Source: an uncultured Lachnospiraceae bacterium
GTDB lineage: Bacteria; Bacillota; Clostridia; Lachnospirales; Lachnospiraceae
Length of the DNA stretch: 14,644 nt
Reading direction: 5' to 3'
Assembly (NCBI GenBank): GCA_905236585.1
Contig: CAJOQZ010000294.1
Coordinates: forward strand, 1-14,644
Positions 7,564 through 14,644 of the stretch are shown here, in pieces. The position numbers were made by a program, and so were the translations under genes. The notes under the pieces were generated by a model. That model was not told the origin of the DNA. It was given only the letters and a program-made list of their open reading frames with translations, and did no database searches. The first letter of the stretch is position 1. Each line of letters begins with the position of its first letter.

Positions 7564-9381
7564 TCATCTTGCAAAAGTCCGGCATATCTCTTCTTCCGCA
7601 GGCGCATAGGCGTTTAGTAGTTCCCAGTTTTTCCTTGCCACTTCCCTGACCTTCGGATATTTGCATTTGTCGGCAATATCGCAGTTTTTGCAGTCAAATC
7701 CATTGCACACCGGATAGATTTTTTCCAGAGCCGTCTTTGGATCGGCAAGATCGGACATCACCTTGTCGCATACCGAAGGATACAGAAGCGCGATAACCTG
7801 CCGAATCTGCTCATTGGAATAGTTATTTTTCTTCCCTTCCATAAAAAGCGCGGCAGCCTTTTCATAGGTTCCGTCATCGTCAAATACCGCCACCTGCACA
7901 ACATTTGACAAAAGTTCAACGGCATTGTCGAGATTCCCCAGCCTGTACTCGCAGATTCCCTTCATGAAAAGACTTCGAAGCGTCCCGCCCGGTTCGCAAA
8001 ACTCTATGGGAATGGACATGATTCGCGAAATGCCGTCGATATTCTGCCCTTGGGCATTTTGCAGTCCCAAAACCATTGACAGCCGCTTGATATCCTTGTC
8101 ATCCGCATCCTTAAGATGCGTCAGTATCTTTTGCGCCTCCGTCATATTGTCCATGATGGAGAGCGTAAGCCAGTCAACCTGTTGTGCCTCGGATACACCC
8201 GCCGCATAGATGAGAACCGCCGGGAATCCCACAATGGATGTATCCCGGATGTAGACGTCGGCGCCGATCTCTTCTAATTTGTCGATCATGCTCCACATGA
8301 TGGTCTTGTTCGATTCCTTTGAACAGTCCCTCCATGGCACAAACTCTTCCGACGGTCTTGTAAGCAGCATGTCCGCAGGCATTCTTCCGATTCCGCATTT
8401 TAAGGTGTTCCAGTGGTCGATCCTCTTCTCCTCATAGTCCATGGAAAAAGAAACCGAGTTCATGGAAGAAAATTCTTCTATGGATCTGCCCTGCATGCCC
8501 TCTGTAAAAATTCTTTCAAGGGCAACCGCCATCTTGGGGTGGGCGCCGAATTTGACGCCGATCCTGCCGGAATCTTTGGATATGCATATCCCGCACATGA
8601 CGGGCAGTCCCTTTCCGAGAGACGCATCCAAAAGTTTTACCTGCCGCTTCCCGCCTTCTTCAATGTCGCTTATCACCTTCATGATGTGGGGATATTTTTC
8701 CAGTTCGCTCGTCGGAACCTCGGGAAGATAATAGCCTCCCTCGATGATCCTCTCCTGGGAATATCTCTCAAATATCTCCGAAATTCCCTCAACGATCGCC
8801 TCCTCTATCGTATTGCCGGCTGCCATGCCGTTGCTCCCGGTGAATATGCGGATAAGATTAAGAGGAAGATACTCCACCTTTTTCTTTCGGACGGAATAAA
8901 ACGGATACGACGGTATCCTGTCTCCGTCGATCGTTACTTTTTTAAGGAGGGAATTAATGATATCCTCCTTTGTTCCGAATGCGGGTTCGGGCATAGTCGC
9001 CGCAATTTTATCCTTTAGCATCCGGATACAGTCCGGCTGATCCTCGGCATAAAGATGATAGAATCTGCCCTGATCCCCCATTACCTCATTTTTTTCGGCA
9101 TCGGACGTATGCAGCGAGTTGATCGCGGCATTCCCAAAGCGCTCCATCATCTCTCCATGCGCGCTTGCCATGCACAGCATCCTGCTCATGCCCTTTCCGT
9201 TCGTAGCCATGAGTTTTTCCCCGGGCGGATTAAGCGACAGCCTTGACGAGAAGCATCCCTCTATTCCTGTTTTTCCTTCCACATAGTCGAGGTCAAAACC
9301 GTTTTCTTTTAATATTCGTTTTATTCTTTCGACTGTCTCCTCCGGCGAACATTCCTTTCCCCTCATTTCCCATTCCTGCAT
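7564..9381 (-). CDS. YcaO-domain protein with C-terminal TPR and cysteine cluster
   Basis: A 605-residue YcaO protein; this family uses ATP to activate a peptide-backbone amide, giving azolines, thioamides or amidines in RiPPs. Visible nucleotide-binding motifs are SxxxExxER at 73-81 and a second Glu-rich motif (EAIVEGISEIFERYSQ) near 192-207. The C-terminus does not end in the PxPxP of standard azoline-forming YcaO enzymes; the protein is closer in length and layout to E. coli YcaO, with a TPR-like repeat near 468-492. Near 557-576 there is a CxxxxCxxCxxxxxC group that could hold a metal or Fe-S cluster. No ThiF/E1-like partner or dehydrogenase gene is present. The ATG has AAGGGAG upstream and sits 11 bp after the kinase gene. 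Its role in modifying this precursor is an inference from position. Confidence 0.9.
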   Translation of the reverse strand: MQEWEMRGKECSPEETVERIKRILKENGFDLDYVEGKTGIEGCFSSRLSLNPPGEKLMATNGKGMSRMLCMASAHGEMMERFGNAAINSLHTSDAEKNEVMGDQGRFYHLYAEDQPDCIRMLKDKIAATMPEPAFGTKEDIINSLLKKVTIDGDRIPSYPFYSVRKKKVEYLPLNLIRIFTGSNGMAAGNTIEEAIVEGISEIFERYSQERIIEGGYYLPEVPTSELEKYPHIMKVISDIEEGGKRQVKLLDASLGKGLPVMCGICISKDSGRIGVKFGAHPKMAVALERIFTEGMQGRSIEEFSSMNSVSFSMDYEEKRIDHWNTLKCGIGRMPADMLLTRPSEEFVPWRDCSKESNKTIMWSMIDKLEEIGADVYIRDTSIVGFPAVLIYAAGVSEAQQVDWLTLSIMDNMTEAQKILTHLKDADDKDIKRLSMVLGLQNAQGQNIDGISRIMSIPIEFCEPGGTLRSLFMKGICEYRLGNLDNAVELLSNVVQVAVFDDDGTYEKAAALFMEGKKNNYSNEQIRQVIALLYPSVCDKVMSDLADPKTALEKIYPVCNGFDCKNCDIADKCKYPKVREVARKNWELLNAYAPAEEEICRTFAR

Positions 9382-9392
9382 TTTTTTCTCCC

Positions 9393-10574
9393 TTACATTC
9401 TTTTTAACAGTTCTTTGTATTTGCTTATGCTTTTAGATGCCGCATCCCAAATATACCCTTTCATTTCGTCAATGATGAAATCCGGCGCGAGAAGCGGGTT
9501 AAAATACGCATTTAAGGTATGCCTAAGATATGCATAAACGGTACACATTTCGTCTATTGCGTCCTTATCGTCCTTATCCCGCATATATTCTTCAAAAAAT
9601 ATATTCCATATATCTAAGCATCCGGCTTTGCCAAATCCCATGACCATCTCGACGACAAAATCCTTCATGCCGCAAAACATCGGAAGTCCCGGAAGTTTGT
9701 AATCACAGCAGATGGCGATAAGTTCAAAGAAATAATGTCCGTAGCCGCACCCTTCGAGGTCGATGATCATCCTCTCGTCATTGCACAGCATAATGTTTTT
9801 CAAATGACAGTCGCCGTGTATAAAACCATATTCATCGGGAATCGCTTCAAAAAGATCCCTGTACAGCCTGTACTCCTCTTCGGACAATTTTTCTTTGGCT
9901 CGAAAAAGCAAGTCAAGATACGTCTGCTTATGCGACTTGAATTTATCGGGCGAAATTGCGGTCTGATTCATCTTGCGCAAGAACCCGGCGTAATCACACA
10001 GGTAATCCGACTTTTTCTCAGGGTTATCCTTGATGGCGTCCACATAGTTCCTGCCGGACAACAGTTCATAGACAATCGCGTACTTCCCGTCGCACTCCGC
10101 AATATCAAAGGGGATCATTGCCGGAATGCCGGACACTAAGGCATTTCTTGTGGTATCATGCTCCCTTTCAACGGCGGCAAGATCAAAGTTGCTGTTGAAC
10201 ACCTTTGCAACGGTTTCCCTGTCGATTCTGTATATCGTTCCTGTGCCGCCGGTGCCTATCACTTCGCATCCGTCGACATGAATCTGCTTCCTTTTCTTTT
10301 TGATCGGTATCATCTCATGAAAGCCGGTCGTTTCAAAAATATCGTAGATCTCCTGCGAGGCATTGATAACGGTCAGGTCGTATTTCTTTTTGATCTTCAA
10401 AAGCGCACGAAGCCCCGCGCTTGATATATAGGCAAGGTCTTTTGCGTCAAAAACGATCCTTTTGCTGTCATCCGCGTTTTCAAAGACCGTGCTTTCGAAT
10501 CCGGCGGCGTTGTCCACGGTCAGCCTTTCTACATGGGATATTGTCATTACCTGATCTGCAATATCTGTTTTCAT
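9393..10574 (-). CDS. STAS domain fused to an APH-like kinase
   Basis: A two-domain cytoplasmic protein of 393 residues. Residues 1-95 form a STAS domain (anti-sigma-antagonist type) with DLAYISSAGLRALL; Ser52 matches the serine phosphorylated in SpoIIAA-like proteins. Residues 100-393 are a small-molecule/protein kinase fold of the aminoglycoside phosphotransferase type: glycine loop GTGGTGTIY at 107-115, VAK lysine near 124, HGDCHLKN catalytic loop near 252 and IDLEG metal-binding motif just after. It resembles, from memory, a family annotated as a putative aminoglycoside phosphotransferase (TIGR02172). The ATG at 10574 is preceded by AAAGGA at seven bases; a TTG at 10592 is less likely. 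It sits between the TIM-barrel and YcaO genes in the operon. It could phosphorylate an export or maturation protein, or its own STAS domain; its substrate is unknown. Confidence 0.8.
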   Translation of the reverse strand: MKTDIADQVMTISHVERLTVDNAAGFESTVFENADDSKRIVFDAKDLAYISSAGLRALLKIKKKYDLTVINASQEIYDIFETTGFHEMIPIKKKRKQIHVDGCEVIGTGGTGTIYRIDRETVAKVFNSNFDLAAVEREHDTTRNALVSGIPAMIPFDIAECDGKYAIVYELLSGRNYVDAIKDNPEKKSDYLCDYAGFLRKMNQTAISPDKFKSHKQTYLDLLFRAKEKLSEEEYRLYRDLFEAIPDEYGFIHGDCHLKNIMLCNDERMIIDLEGCGYGHYFFELIAICCDYKLPGLPMFCGMKDFVVEMVMGFGKAGCLDIWNIFFEEYMRDKDDKDAIDEMCTVYAYLRHTLNAYFNPLLAPDFIIDEMKGYIWDAASKSISKYKELLKRM

Positions 10575-10588
10575 TGTCGTATCCTTTA

Positions 10589-11473
10589 TCAAAATCCCAA
10601 TATGTGCAGCATTTCAAATCTCACGCGGTCCTTATGCTCGGGCTTTGCCATATACTGAACATACTGTTCGAGAAGATTCAGCCGATCTCCGCCCCTTCCT
10701 TCGAGTTTCATGTGTTCGAATCCCTGCGGCGCATAATCGGCTCTGATCTCATTCATATCCATGAAATTTTTATTATTTCTTGCAATAAAATAGTGGTTCT
10801 TCGCATAGACGCATTTCTCATCATGTATGCTTTTTCGCTTCGTGGGGTCTTCATTCAACAACTGCAGTTCGCTGATCCTCCGATAATGCGCTCCCCTCTT
10901 CGGACAGGCGTCCACACAACAGGGATTTACGAGAAATTCGCATCTTGCCTTGTCTTTGATCCTTAAAAGTTCATCCCACTCATGATTCATGTTGTAATCT
11001 ATCACCACCAGTTCATAGTCCTTTTCCATGGCGGCATTGATGTCGGAAGCCGTACTTAACTGCTTCGTGGTCGATAAAATGATCCCAAAGTCCGGATACT
11101 GATTGCGGATATATTCCTCAAGCAGTCCGGAATGGATGATCACGCTCTTTTTCATATCAAGCCCGGAGGCAATCTTCATGACGGCGTTCGCCGCTTCATC
11201 ATGAAGATGCTCATTTGCAAGAAGGCTGTTTGTGAACGTAAATGCAACCTGCTTTCCCATCTTTTGTATCTGCTGTAACGTCTCCTCCGCCTTTTTTAGA
11301 TCAACCTCACCGACCTGTAAACGCCCGCCGTTCCAAATCAAGGGGAAAGAATCATAGATATAGTCTATCTCAGCATCATCCCAGAAATAGTCTCTGTATA
11401 GGTCAAAATATTTACAGAATAAAATGTTCAGCCTGAAGTTCTTCTGAAAATCGGGAATGTGAAACCTTATCAT
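10589..11473 (-). CDS. TIM-barrel protein resembling U32-type Fe-S enzymes (tentative)
   Basis: A 294-residue protein with alternating strand/helix segments and the IWNGG and VAFTFTNS edges typical of TIM barrels. The second half has a cysteine group: Cys178, Cys185, Cys186, Cys190, a nearby His196 and Cys221, in a CCxxxCPxRGAHY setting. This resembles the U32 peptidase-like family (UbiU/UbiV, TrhP, RlhA), which bind a [4Fe-4S] cluster and carry out O2-independent hydroxylation using prephenate. There is no CxxxCxxC radical SAM motif. The ATG lacks a good ribosome binding site, and a TATAAT lies only about 15 bp upstream (11488-11493), so the message may have almost no leader. It is the first gene of the maturation/export operon, which argues that it acts on the peptide. 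The family assignment is moderate and the substrate is an inference. Confidence 0.55.
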   Translation of the reverse strand: MIRFHIPDFQKNFRLNILFCKYFDLYRDYFWDDAEIDYIYDSFPLIWNGGRLQVGEVDLKKAEETLQQIQKMGKQVAFTFTNSLLANEHLHDEAANAVMKIASGLDMKKSVIIHSGLLEEYIRNQYPDFGIILSTTKQLSTASDINAAMEKDYELVVIDYNMNHEWDELLRIKDKARCEFLVNPCCVDACPKRGAHYRRISELQLLNEDPTKRKSIHDEKCVYAKNHYFIARNNKNFMDMNEIRADYAPQGFEHMKLEGRGGDRLNLLEQYVQYMAKPEHKDRVRFEMLHILGF

Positions 11474-11487
11474 AGGATATATCTCTT

Positions 11488-11493
11488 ATTATA
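11488..11493 (-). promoter_or_regulatory. Candidate -10 box before the six-gene operon
   Basis: A perfect TATAAT on the minus strand lies 15 bp before the ATG at 11473. No convincing -35 box is found 16-18 bp upstream; that space falls in the outer arm of repeat B. If used, transcription would begin only a few bases before the start codon. Confidence 0.35.
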
Positions 11494-11500
11494 GTCTTGG

Positions 11501-11575
11501 CTTTGGAACAAAACGCTTCTCCATGCTCGACGGCAAAAATGCCTTACCCTCACACGGAGAAGCGTTTGTACCACA
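11501..11575 (-). repeat. Structured intergenic repeat, copy B
   Basis: The minus-strand copy has the same core as copy A (CTCCGTGTGAGG, inner hairpin and GGCATTTTTGCCGTCGA unchanged), in the same orientation relative to the minus strand. The outer stem is ACAAACGCTTCTCC pairing with its partner at 11505-11522, and it differs from A at several positions where both arms changed together so that pairing is kept. It lies between the stop of the 93-residue gene (11629) and the start of the TIM-barrel gene (11473). No T-run follows. It might end the upstream transcript, act in the leader of the downstream one, or be a dispersed repeat. Confidence 0.7.
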
Positions 11576-11628
11576 ACATAAAAAGTTGATTTCCGTGTTG
11601 CGCTTACCTCATGCCTGCCGAACCGGGA

Positions 11629-11910
11629 TTACAGCAGCAGAGACGCATCATAATACGCGGGATGGTCTTTTTTGAACTCCTCATCGAAAGCCGCCTTGAT
11701 CTCATCATTGTCGCCGGTCTCACCGGATTTGCGTGCCTTGATAAAATAAGCCTCGAAAGCATCCTGGTACTCTTTTTGCAGCGAATTAACGCGGTCCAGC
11801 ACCTCCTGCGAGGGTTCGCCTTTTTCGTAGAGCCTCTCGTCAAGCGCCATCCGCCAGCCATTGGTAACCTCATTGATGAATCTTACATCACCTGTTGTAA
11901 ACTCAATCAT
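11629..11910 (-). CDS. Unrecognised 93-residue acidic helical protein
   Basis: Small soluble protein, mostly helical and acidic (EKGEPSQEVLDRVNSLQKEYQDAF and similar), with no cysteine, membrane segment or known motif. Its ATG (11908-11910) overlaps the TGA of the larger gene (11907-11909) in an ATGA, with GAGGAGG just upstream, so it is translated by coupling and the two proteins are probably made in fixed proportion. It may bind the larger protein; an immunity or chaperone role is speculative. Last gene of the GNAT operon. Confidence 0.7.
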   Translation of the reverse strand: MIEFTTGDVRFINEVTNGWRMALDERLYEKGEPSQEVLDRVNSLQKEYQDAFEAYFIKARKSGETGDNDEIKAAFDEEFKKDHPAYYDASLLL

Positions 11911-13472
11911 TTCATCGCCTCCTCTTCATTAAAAAGATCGTCGCCCTCATCAGCGAAGTCCGGATCATAGTTATGGTCGATGCATTCCTCCGTCATGACA
12001 TACACCTTGTTGGAGAGCGTCAGCGCCTTACGGTCCGAGGTAACATAATAGATGCAGTAACGATCATTATATAATCCGGCTCCTGCCATAACATTTATGG
12101 TATTGTACCCATACAATGCCGCATAAAGTGTATCGTTTTCGCCTGCATGTTCCGAGAGAAAACCCGAAATCTGCGGAAATTGTTTCCGGAACTCATCCAT
12201 AAGCCTCAACATCTTGCCCTTTTGCACAATCCTGGCGTGCTCATTATAGCACATGGTAAGCTGATAGGAACCCTCGGTCATGCCATAGTTATCCCAAAGG
12301 TGTTTTTTTGTCCGCTTTTCATTGTCCCGACGTTCTTCTTCCGTTTTGCCCGGCGCGGGAACCCCTAAGTATGTGCCCTTTCCGGTCTGGCCGTTGCTGA
12401 GATAATGCCTGGACTTGCCCATGCCGGCGAACTGCTCGCCCATCCATCTGGCATCCTTTCGGTTTGCCCACTTTTCAGCGAGCGTCGGGTCCTCCTTCAG
12501 CATCTCCTCAGATGGTTTGATATGCGTATCGCAATGATATGCCGGCTGCTTAACGGGGGACTTTTTAAGTTCATCAGCAAAATCAGCCTTGTCGACCTTT
12601 CTGGGTGTATGCGACGCCCAGCCTATGGAATTGAAGAATCTGGTCACAAGGTTATTGTTCTGGTCATCATCGACTTTGACGTCCTTTAACTTTTCAAGGG
12701 CCGTCTTCATATTCTCATCCAGCTGCGCCAGTTTTTGCTTGTTAATCTCCTTGTCTTTATCCAATACGATATTGCCTTTTAAGACATGGTACATCAGGTT
12801 GTAGTTCGCGGATACGGCAGCACTGATCGCCTCCTCCGTCGCATTCTCCTGAAGCGCTTCCACCGTTGCCGTGGCTTCATTCTGATAGCGCTTGGTCTCA
12901 TCTTCGCAAAGCTGCGTGATCCGCTCATTGATGCTTTCCATCATGGCGCGGCGGCGCTTGCCCTTGGATGTAAAAGGAGATTTGCGCGTGCGAAGGTATT
13001 CCGCGCTGGCGTCCCTGATCCGCAGGAGAACCTCCATTGACTCATTCTTGTAGGATTCCGGATCTTCCATGATACGGTTATAGAGCTCCAGCTCCGTTGC
13101 CACGGTATTGTATTCCGGGGAATTGCCGCCGCGGTCGCTGTTTTTTATGAGCACCTCCATATCCTTCAAATTAAAACCCGCATAGTATTCCTTTGTCTTG
13201 TCGCTTCCTACGGCATCACGGGTAATTTCCGCCGCCCTCTTGCTGGTGCTTTTATGCCACTTTTCCTCGATGCTCTTCTTCCTTGTCTCATGCTCCGTTT
13301 TCCTTGCTTCCCAGTTCAGGGACTGATCTCCCTGATACTGTTCCTCCTCCATGCGAAGGAAGTTGGCATTCATGTCACGATAACCCAGCTCTGCCTCATC
13401 TTTTTGCAGATTTTTGTTGTAGGTTAATTCGTACTGCTGAATAGTTTCCGATAATGTAGAAAAATCCGACAT
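11907..13472 (-). CDS. Unrecognised 521-residue protein, coiled-coil N-terminal half
   Basis: A soluble protein without signal peptide or membrane segment. Residues 1-270 are charged and helical, with long Glu/Lys stretches that suggest coiled coil, including a TSKGKRRRAMMESINERI basic patch. Residues about 310-500 look like a globular domain with a His/Cys-containing AYHCDTH segment and a compact C-terminal part (LYAALYGYNTINVMAGAG, then CIYYVTSDRK) that I cannot assign to any family. The tail is very acidic. The start has GGAAAGGAG upstream and follows the GNAT gene by 27 bp; the end overlaps the 93-residue gene. No link to the peptide cluster is shown beyond location. It could be an effector with a partner, but there is no motif evidence. 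Confidence 0.75.
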   Translation of the reverse strand: MSDFSTLSETIQQYELTYNKNLQKDEAELGYRDMNANFLRMEEEQYQGDQSLNWEARKTEHETRKKSIEEKWHKSTSKRAAEITRDAVGSDKTKEYYAGFNLKDMEVLIKNSDRGGNSPEYNTVATELELYNRIMEDPESYKNESMEVLLRIRDASAEYLRTRKSPFTSKGKRRRAMMESINERITQLCEDETKRYQNEATATVEALQENATEEAISAAVSANYNLMYHVLKGNIVLDKDKEINKQKLAQLDENMKTALEKLKDVKVDDDQNNNLVTRFFNSIGWASHTPRKVDKADFADELKKSPVKQPAYHCDTHIKPSEEMLKEDPTLAEKWANRKDARWMGEQFAGMGKSRHYLSNGQTGKGTYLGVPAPGKTEEERRDNEKRTKKHLWDNYGMTEGSYQLTMCYNEHARIVQKGKMLRLMDEFRKQFPQISGFLSEHAGENDTLYAALYGYNTINVMAGAGLYNDRYCIYYVTSDRKALTLSNKVYVMTEECIDHNYDPDFADEGDDLFNEEEAMK

Positions 13473-13499
13473 CTTTTTCTCCTTTCCTTTAAAACTTTT

Positions 13500-14330
13500 T
13501 TAGTTCCTTACTGAAAATAAATTGATCTTTGTAATTTTACACTCCTCAAACAAGGAGCGAAAAAGTTCCGTTCCGCCCTGATTTGCCACCAAAAATCTCA
13601 CCTCCACCTCCGGTCTGTACTCGGTCAGAAGAACCTTCTGAAGCGCAGATATCAAATATTCCGCATACTCGTCGTCAATGCTGTGCATCCATCTGACAAC
13701 AATATAATCATCCAGTTCATCAAAGAAAAGCGCCGCAACCAAATTGCCGTCCTTTTCCAAAGCGATGCAGTCCTCCGTTTTAACATCTTCAATAAAACCC
13801 GGGAACTGCAAAATTTCATCGTAGCCTGCATTTTTGATAAATTTTTTCAAACGGTCTGCCGGTATCTTCTCGTTGATAAGCGCTTTTACGTTTTTTTCTT
13901 CCGGCGGACACAGGTCATCCATTGCCTTTAGGGGGATTGTCACATATGTAAAGTCACTCGCTTTCTTGGTAAAGCCCTCTTTTTGCATCCAGTTTTCATC
14001 CGCCTCACCCTCGGGTACAATGACATAAATCGGCAGATTCGCTTCCTTGGGCGTGTCCGTAATGGACAGCAGCAGATCCGTTGCTACGTCTAACTTCCGA
14101 TAACGTTCTACTGTAAAAATCTTTTCGATGCGGATGTACCTCGGCAGTATTCTGACTACGCTTAAGCCTAAGACCTCATCGGTTTTGGAATTGAAGATTC
14201 CCATGCCCACGCAGTCTCCCGAGACAATGTCATAAATCTCATTCCCCGACAGATACGGCATATAGCGTGAAATTGCATCATCCGATATACTCTCTATTGC
14301 TTTACTCCTGATTATTCTTTTTTTATTCAA
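13500..14330 (-). CDS. Double GNAT-like acyltransferase (tentative)
   Basis: About 276 residues with two halves that each resemble a weak GNAT fold: an N-terminal half with GMGIFNSKTDEVLGLSVV and a FTVERYRKLDVATDLLLS segment resembling the acyl-CoA-binding region, and a C-terminal half with CIALEKDGNLVAALFF and GTELFRSLFEECKI. Such tandem GNAT proteins transfer an acyl group from CoA to an amine; the substrate is unknown. I start at TTG 14330, which has GAGGTG six bases upstream; an earlier TTG at 14387 lies near the predicted transcription start and is less likely. First gene of an operon with the 521- and 93-residue unknowns. Confidence 0.6.
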   Translation of the reverse strand: MNKKRIIRSKAIESISDDAISRYMPYLSGNEIYDIVSGDCVGMGIFNSKTDEVLGLSVVRILPRYIRIEKIFTVERYRKLDVATDLLLSITDTPKEANLPIYVIVPEGEADENWMQKEGFTKKASDFTYVTIPLKAMDDLCPPEEKNVKALINEKIPADRLKKFIKNAGYDEILQFPGFIEDVKTEDCIALEKDGNLVAALFFDELDDYIVVRWMHSIDDEYAEYLISALQKVLLTEYRPEVEVRFLVANQGGTELFRSLFEECKITKINLFSVRN

Positions 14331-14377
14331 AATGAACACCTCAATCTGTTCAGCCACCCCAAACAAAACACTAATAA

Positions 14378-14406
14378 AGTATAACAAAAAAAAAGTCCGG
14401 CGGCAA
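14378..14406 (-). promoter_or_regulatory. Promoter of the GNAT operon
   Basis: On the minus strand TTGCCG (14401-14406) and TATACT (14378-14383) are separated by 17 bp that include a nine-T tract, a common promoter context. Transcription would start near 14371, about 40 nt before the TTG start at 14330. Confidence 0.6.
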
Positions 14407-14644
14407 TGGAATTAGCGTAAATCGTCATGGAAATCGTCTTTCATCCAGTCTTGCCTTGCCCTTTTTGCGGTAGGTGGCGCAGGCCATGTACTCGCTCTGC
14501 GGAGGGTTCCTGCACGCTCATTGTTGTCTTTTCCATAGTCTTCATTACCTCCGTTTCTGTAGATTTGATATTTGCATTCGTCCGCTACGTTTCCTGCGGC
14601 AGCCTCTTGTCTGAGGACTCCGCGTTTTCTCTGCCGGGAGGGAC
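14407..14644 (-). other. Right-edge stretch with no confident gene; possible coding remnants
   Basis: About 240 bases beyond the GNAT promoter. A minus-strand frame enters from the right edge and stops at 14412-14414, but its composition (many Arg, Pro, scattered Gly) does not look like a real protein. In another minus frame a short piece reads SEYMACATYRKKGKARLD, and a third has a GGAGG site followed by MEKTTMSVQE before losing sense. These fragments resemble ends of recombination or excisionase-like genes and may be decayed mobile-element DNA. This is weak, memory-based pattern matching. Confidence 0.25.

Noticed and set aside
8413..9018. Plus-strand 201-residue open frame opposite the YcaO gene
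   Set aside because: Shadow of the YcaO coding frame; no start signal and no family resemblance.

Overview
The window looks like a piece of a Firmicutes/Clostridia chromosome, most likely Lachnospiraceae-like. This is an inference from the moderate GC, strong AGGAG-type ribosome binding sites, consensus sigma-A promoters, TTG starts and NHLM-type export genes; no rRNA or housekeeping marker is present to settle it. Its centre is a RiPP (ribosomally made, post-translationally modified peptide) gene cluster that pairs enzymes not often seen together. No tRNA, rRNA, CRISPR array or full-length insertion sequence was seen.

Layout. (1) 3-476 (+): the C-terminal end of an unrecognised protein cut by the window edge, followed by a strong hairpin terminator at 483-537. 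(2) 617-814 (-): a 65-residue double-glycine precursor peptide with an 11-residue core, SASAFYCCAWQ, behind a consensus promoter. (3) 815-1124: a regulatory spacer with a candidate divergent promoter, tandem 9-bp direct repeats, a 59-bp palindrome flanked by 8-bp direct repeats, and copy A of a structured repeat. (4) 1125-2417 (+): a radical SAM/SPASM peptide maturase, pointing into the export operon and ending 9 bp from it. (5) 11473 down to 2427 (-): a tightly packed six-gene operon: TIM-barrel/U32-like iron-sulfur candidate, STAS domain fused to an APH-like kinase, YcaO protein, HlyD-type adaptor, peptidase-containing ABC exporter (PCAT), and a second ABC exporter. (6) 11503-11573: copy B of the structured repeat. 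(7) 14330 down to 11629 (-): a second operon of a double-GNAT-like protein, a 521-residue coiled-coil-rich unknown and a translationally coupled 93-residue unknown. (8) 14407-14644: no confident gene, possibly degraded coding remnants.

How the genes could work together (inference): the precursor is modified on its short Cys-Cys/aromatic core by the radical SAM enzyme and perhaps by YcaO and the TIM-barrel protein. The PCAT N-terminal C39 protease cuts after Gly-Gly during export, with HlyD and the second ABC protein completing an NHLM-type exporter. The STAS-kinase may regulate or assist the process. The product and its chemistry cannot be predicted with confidence. The two copies of the structured repeat lie at either end of the maturase/export block and differ by base changes that preserve pairing, which suggests a selected RNA (or DNA cruciform) structure.
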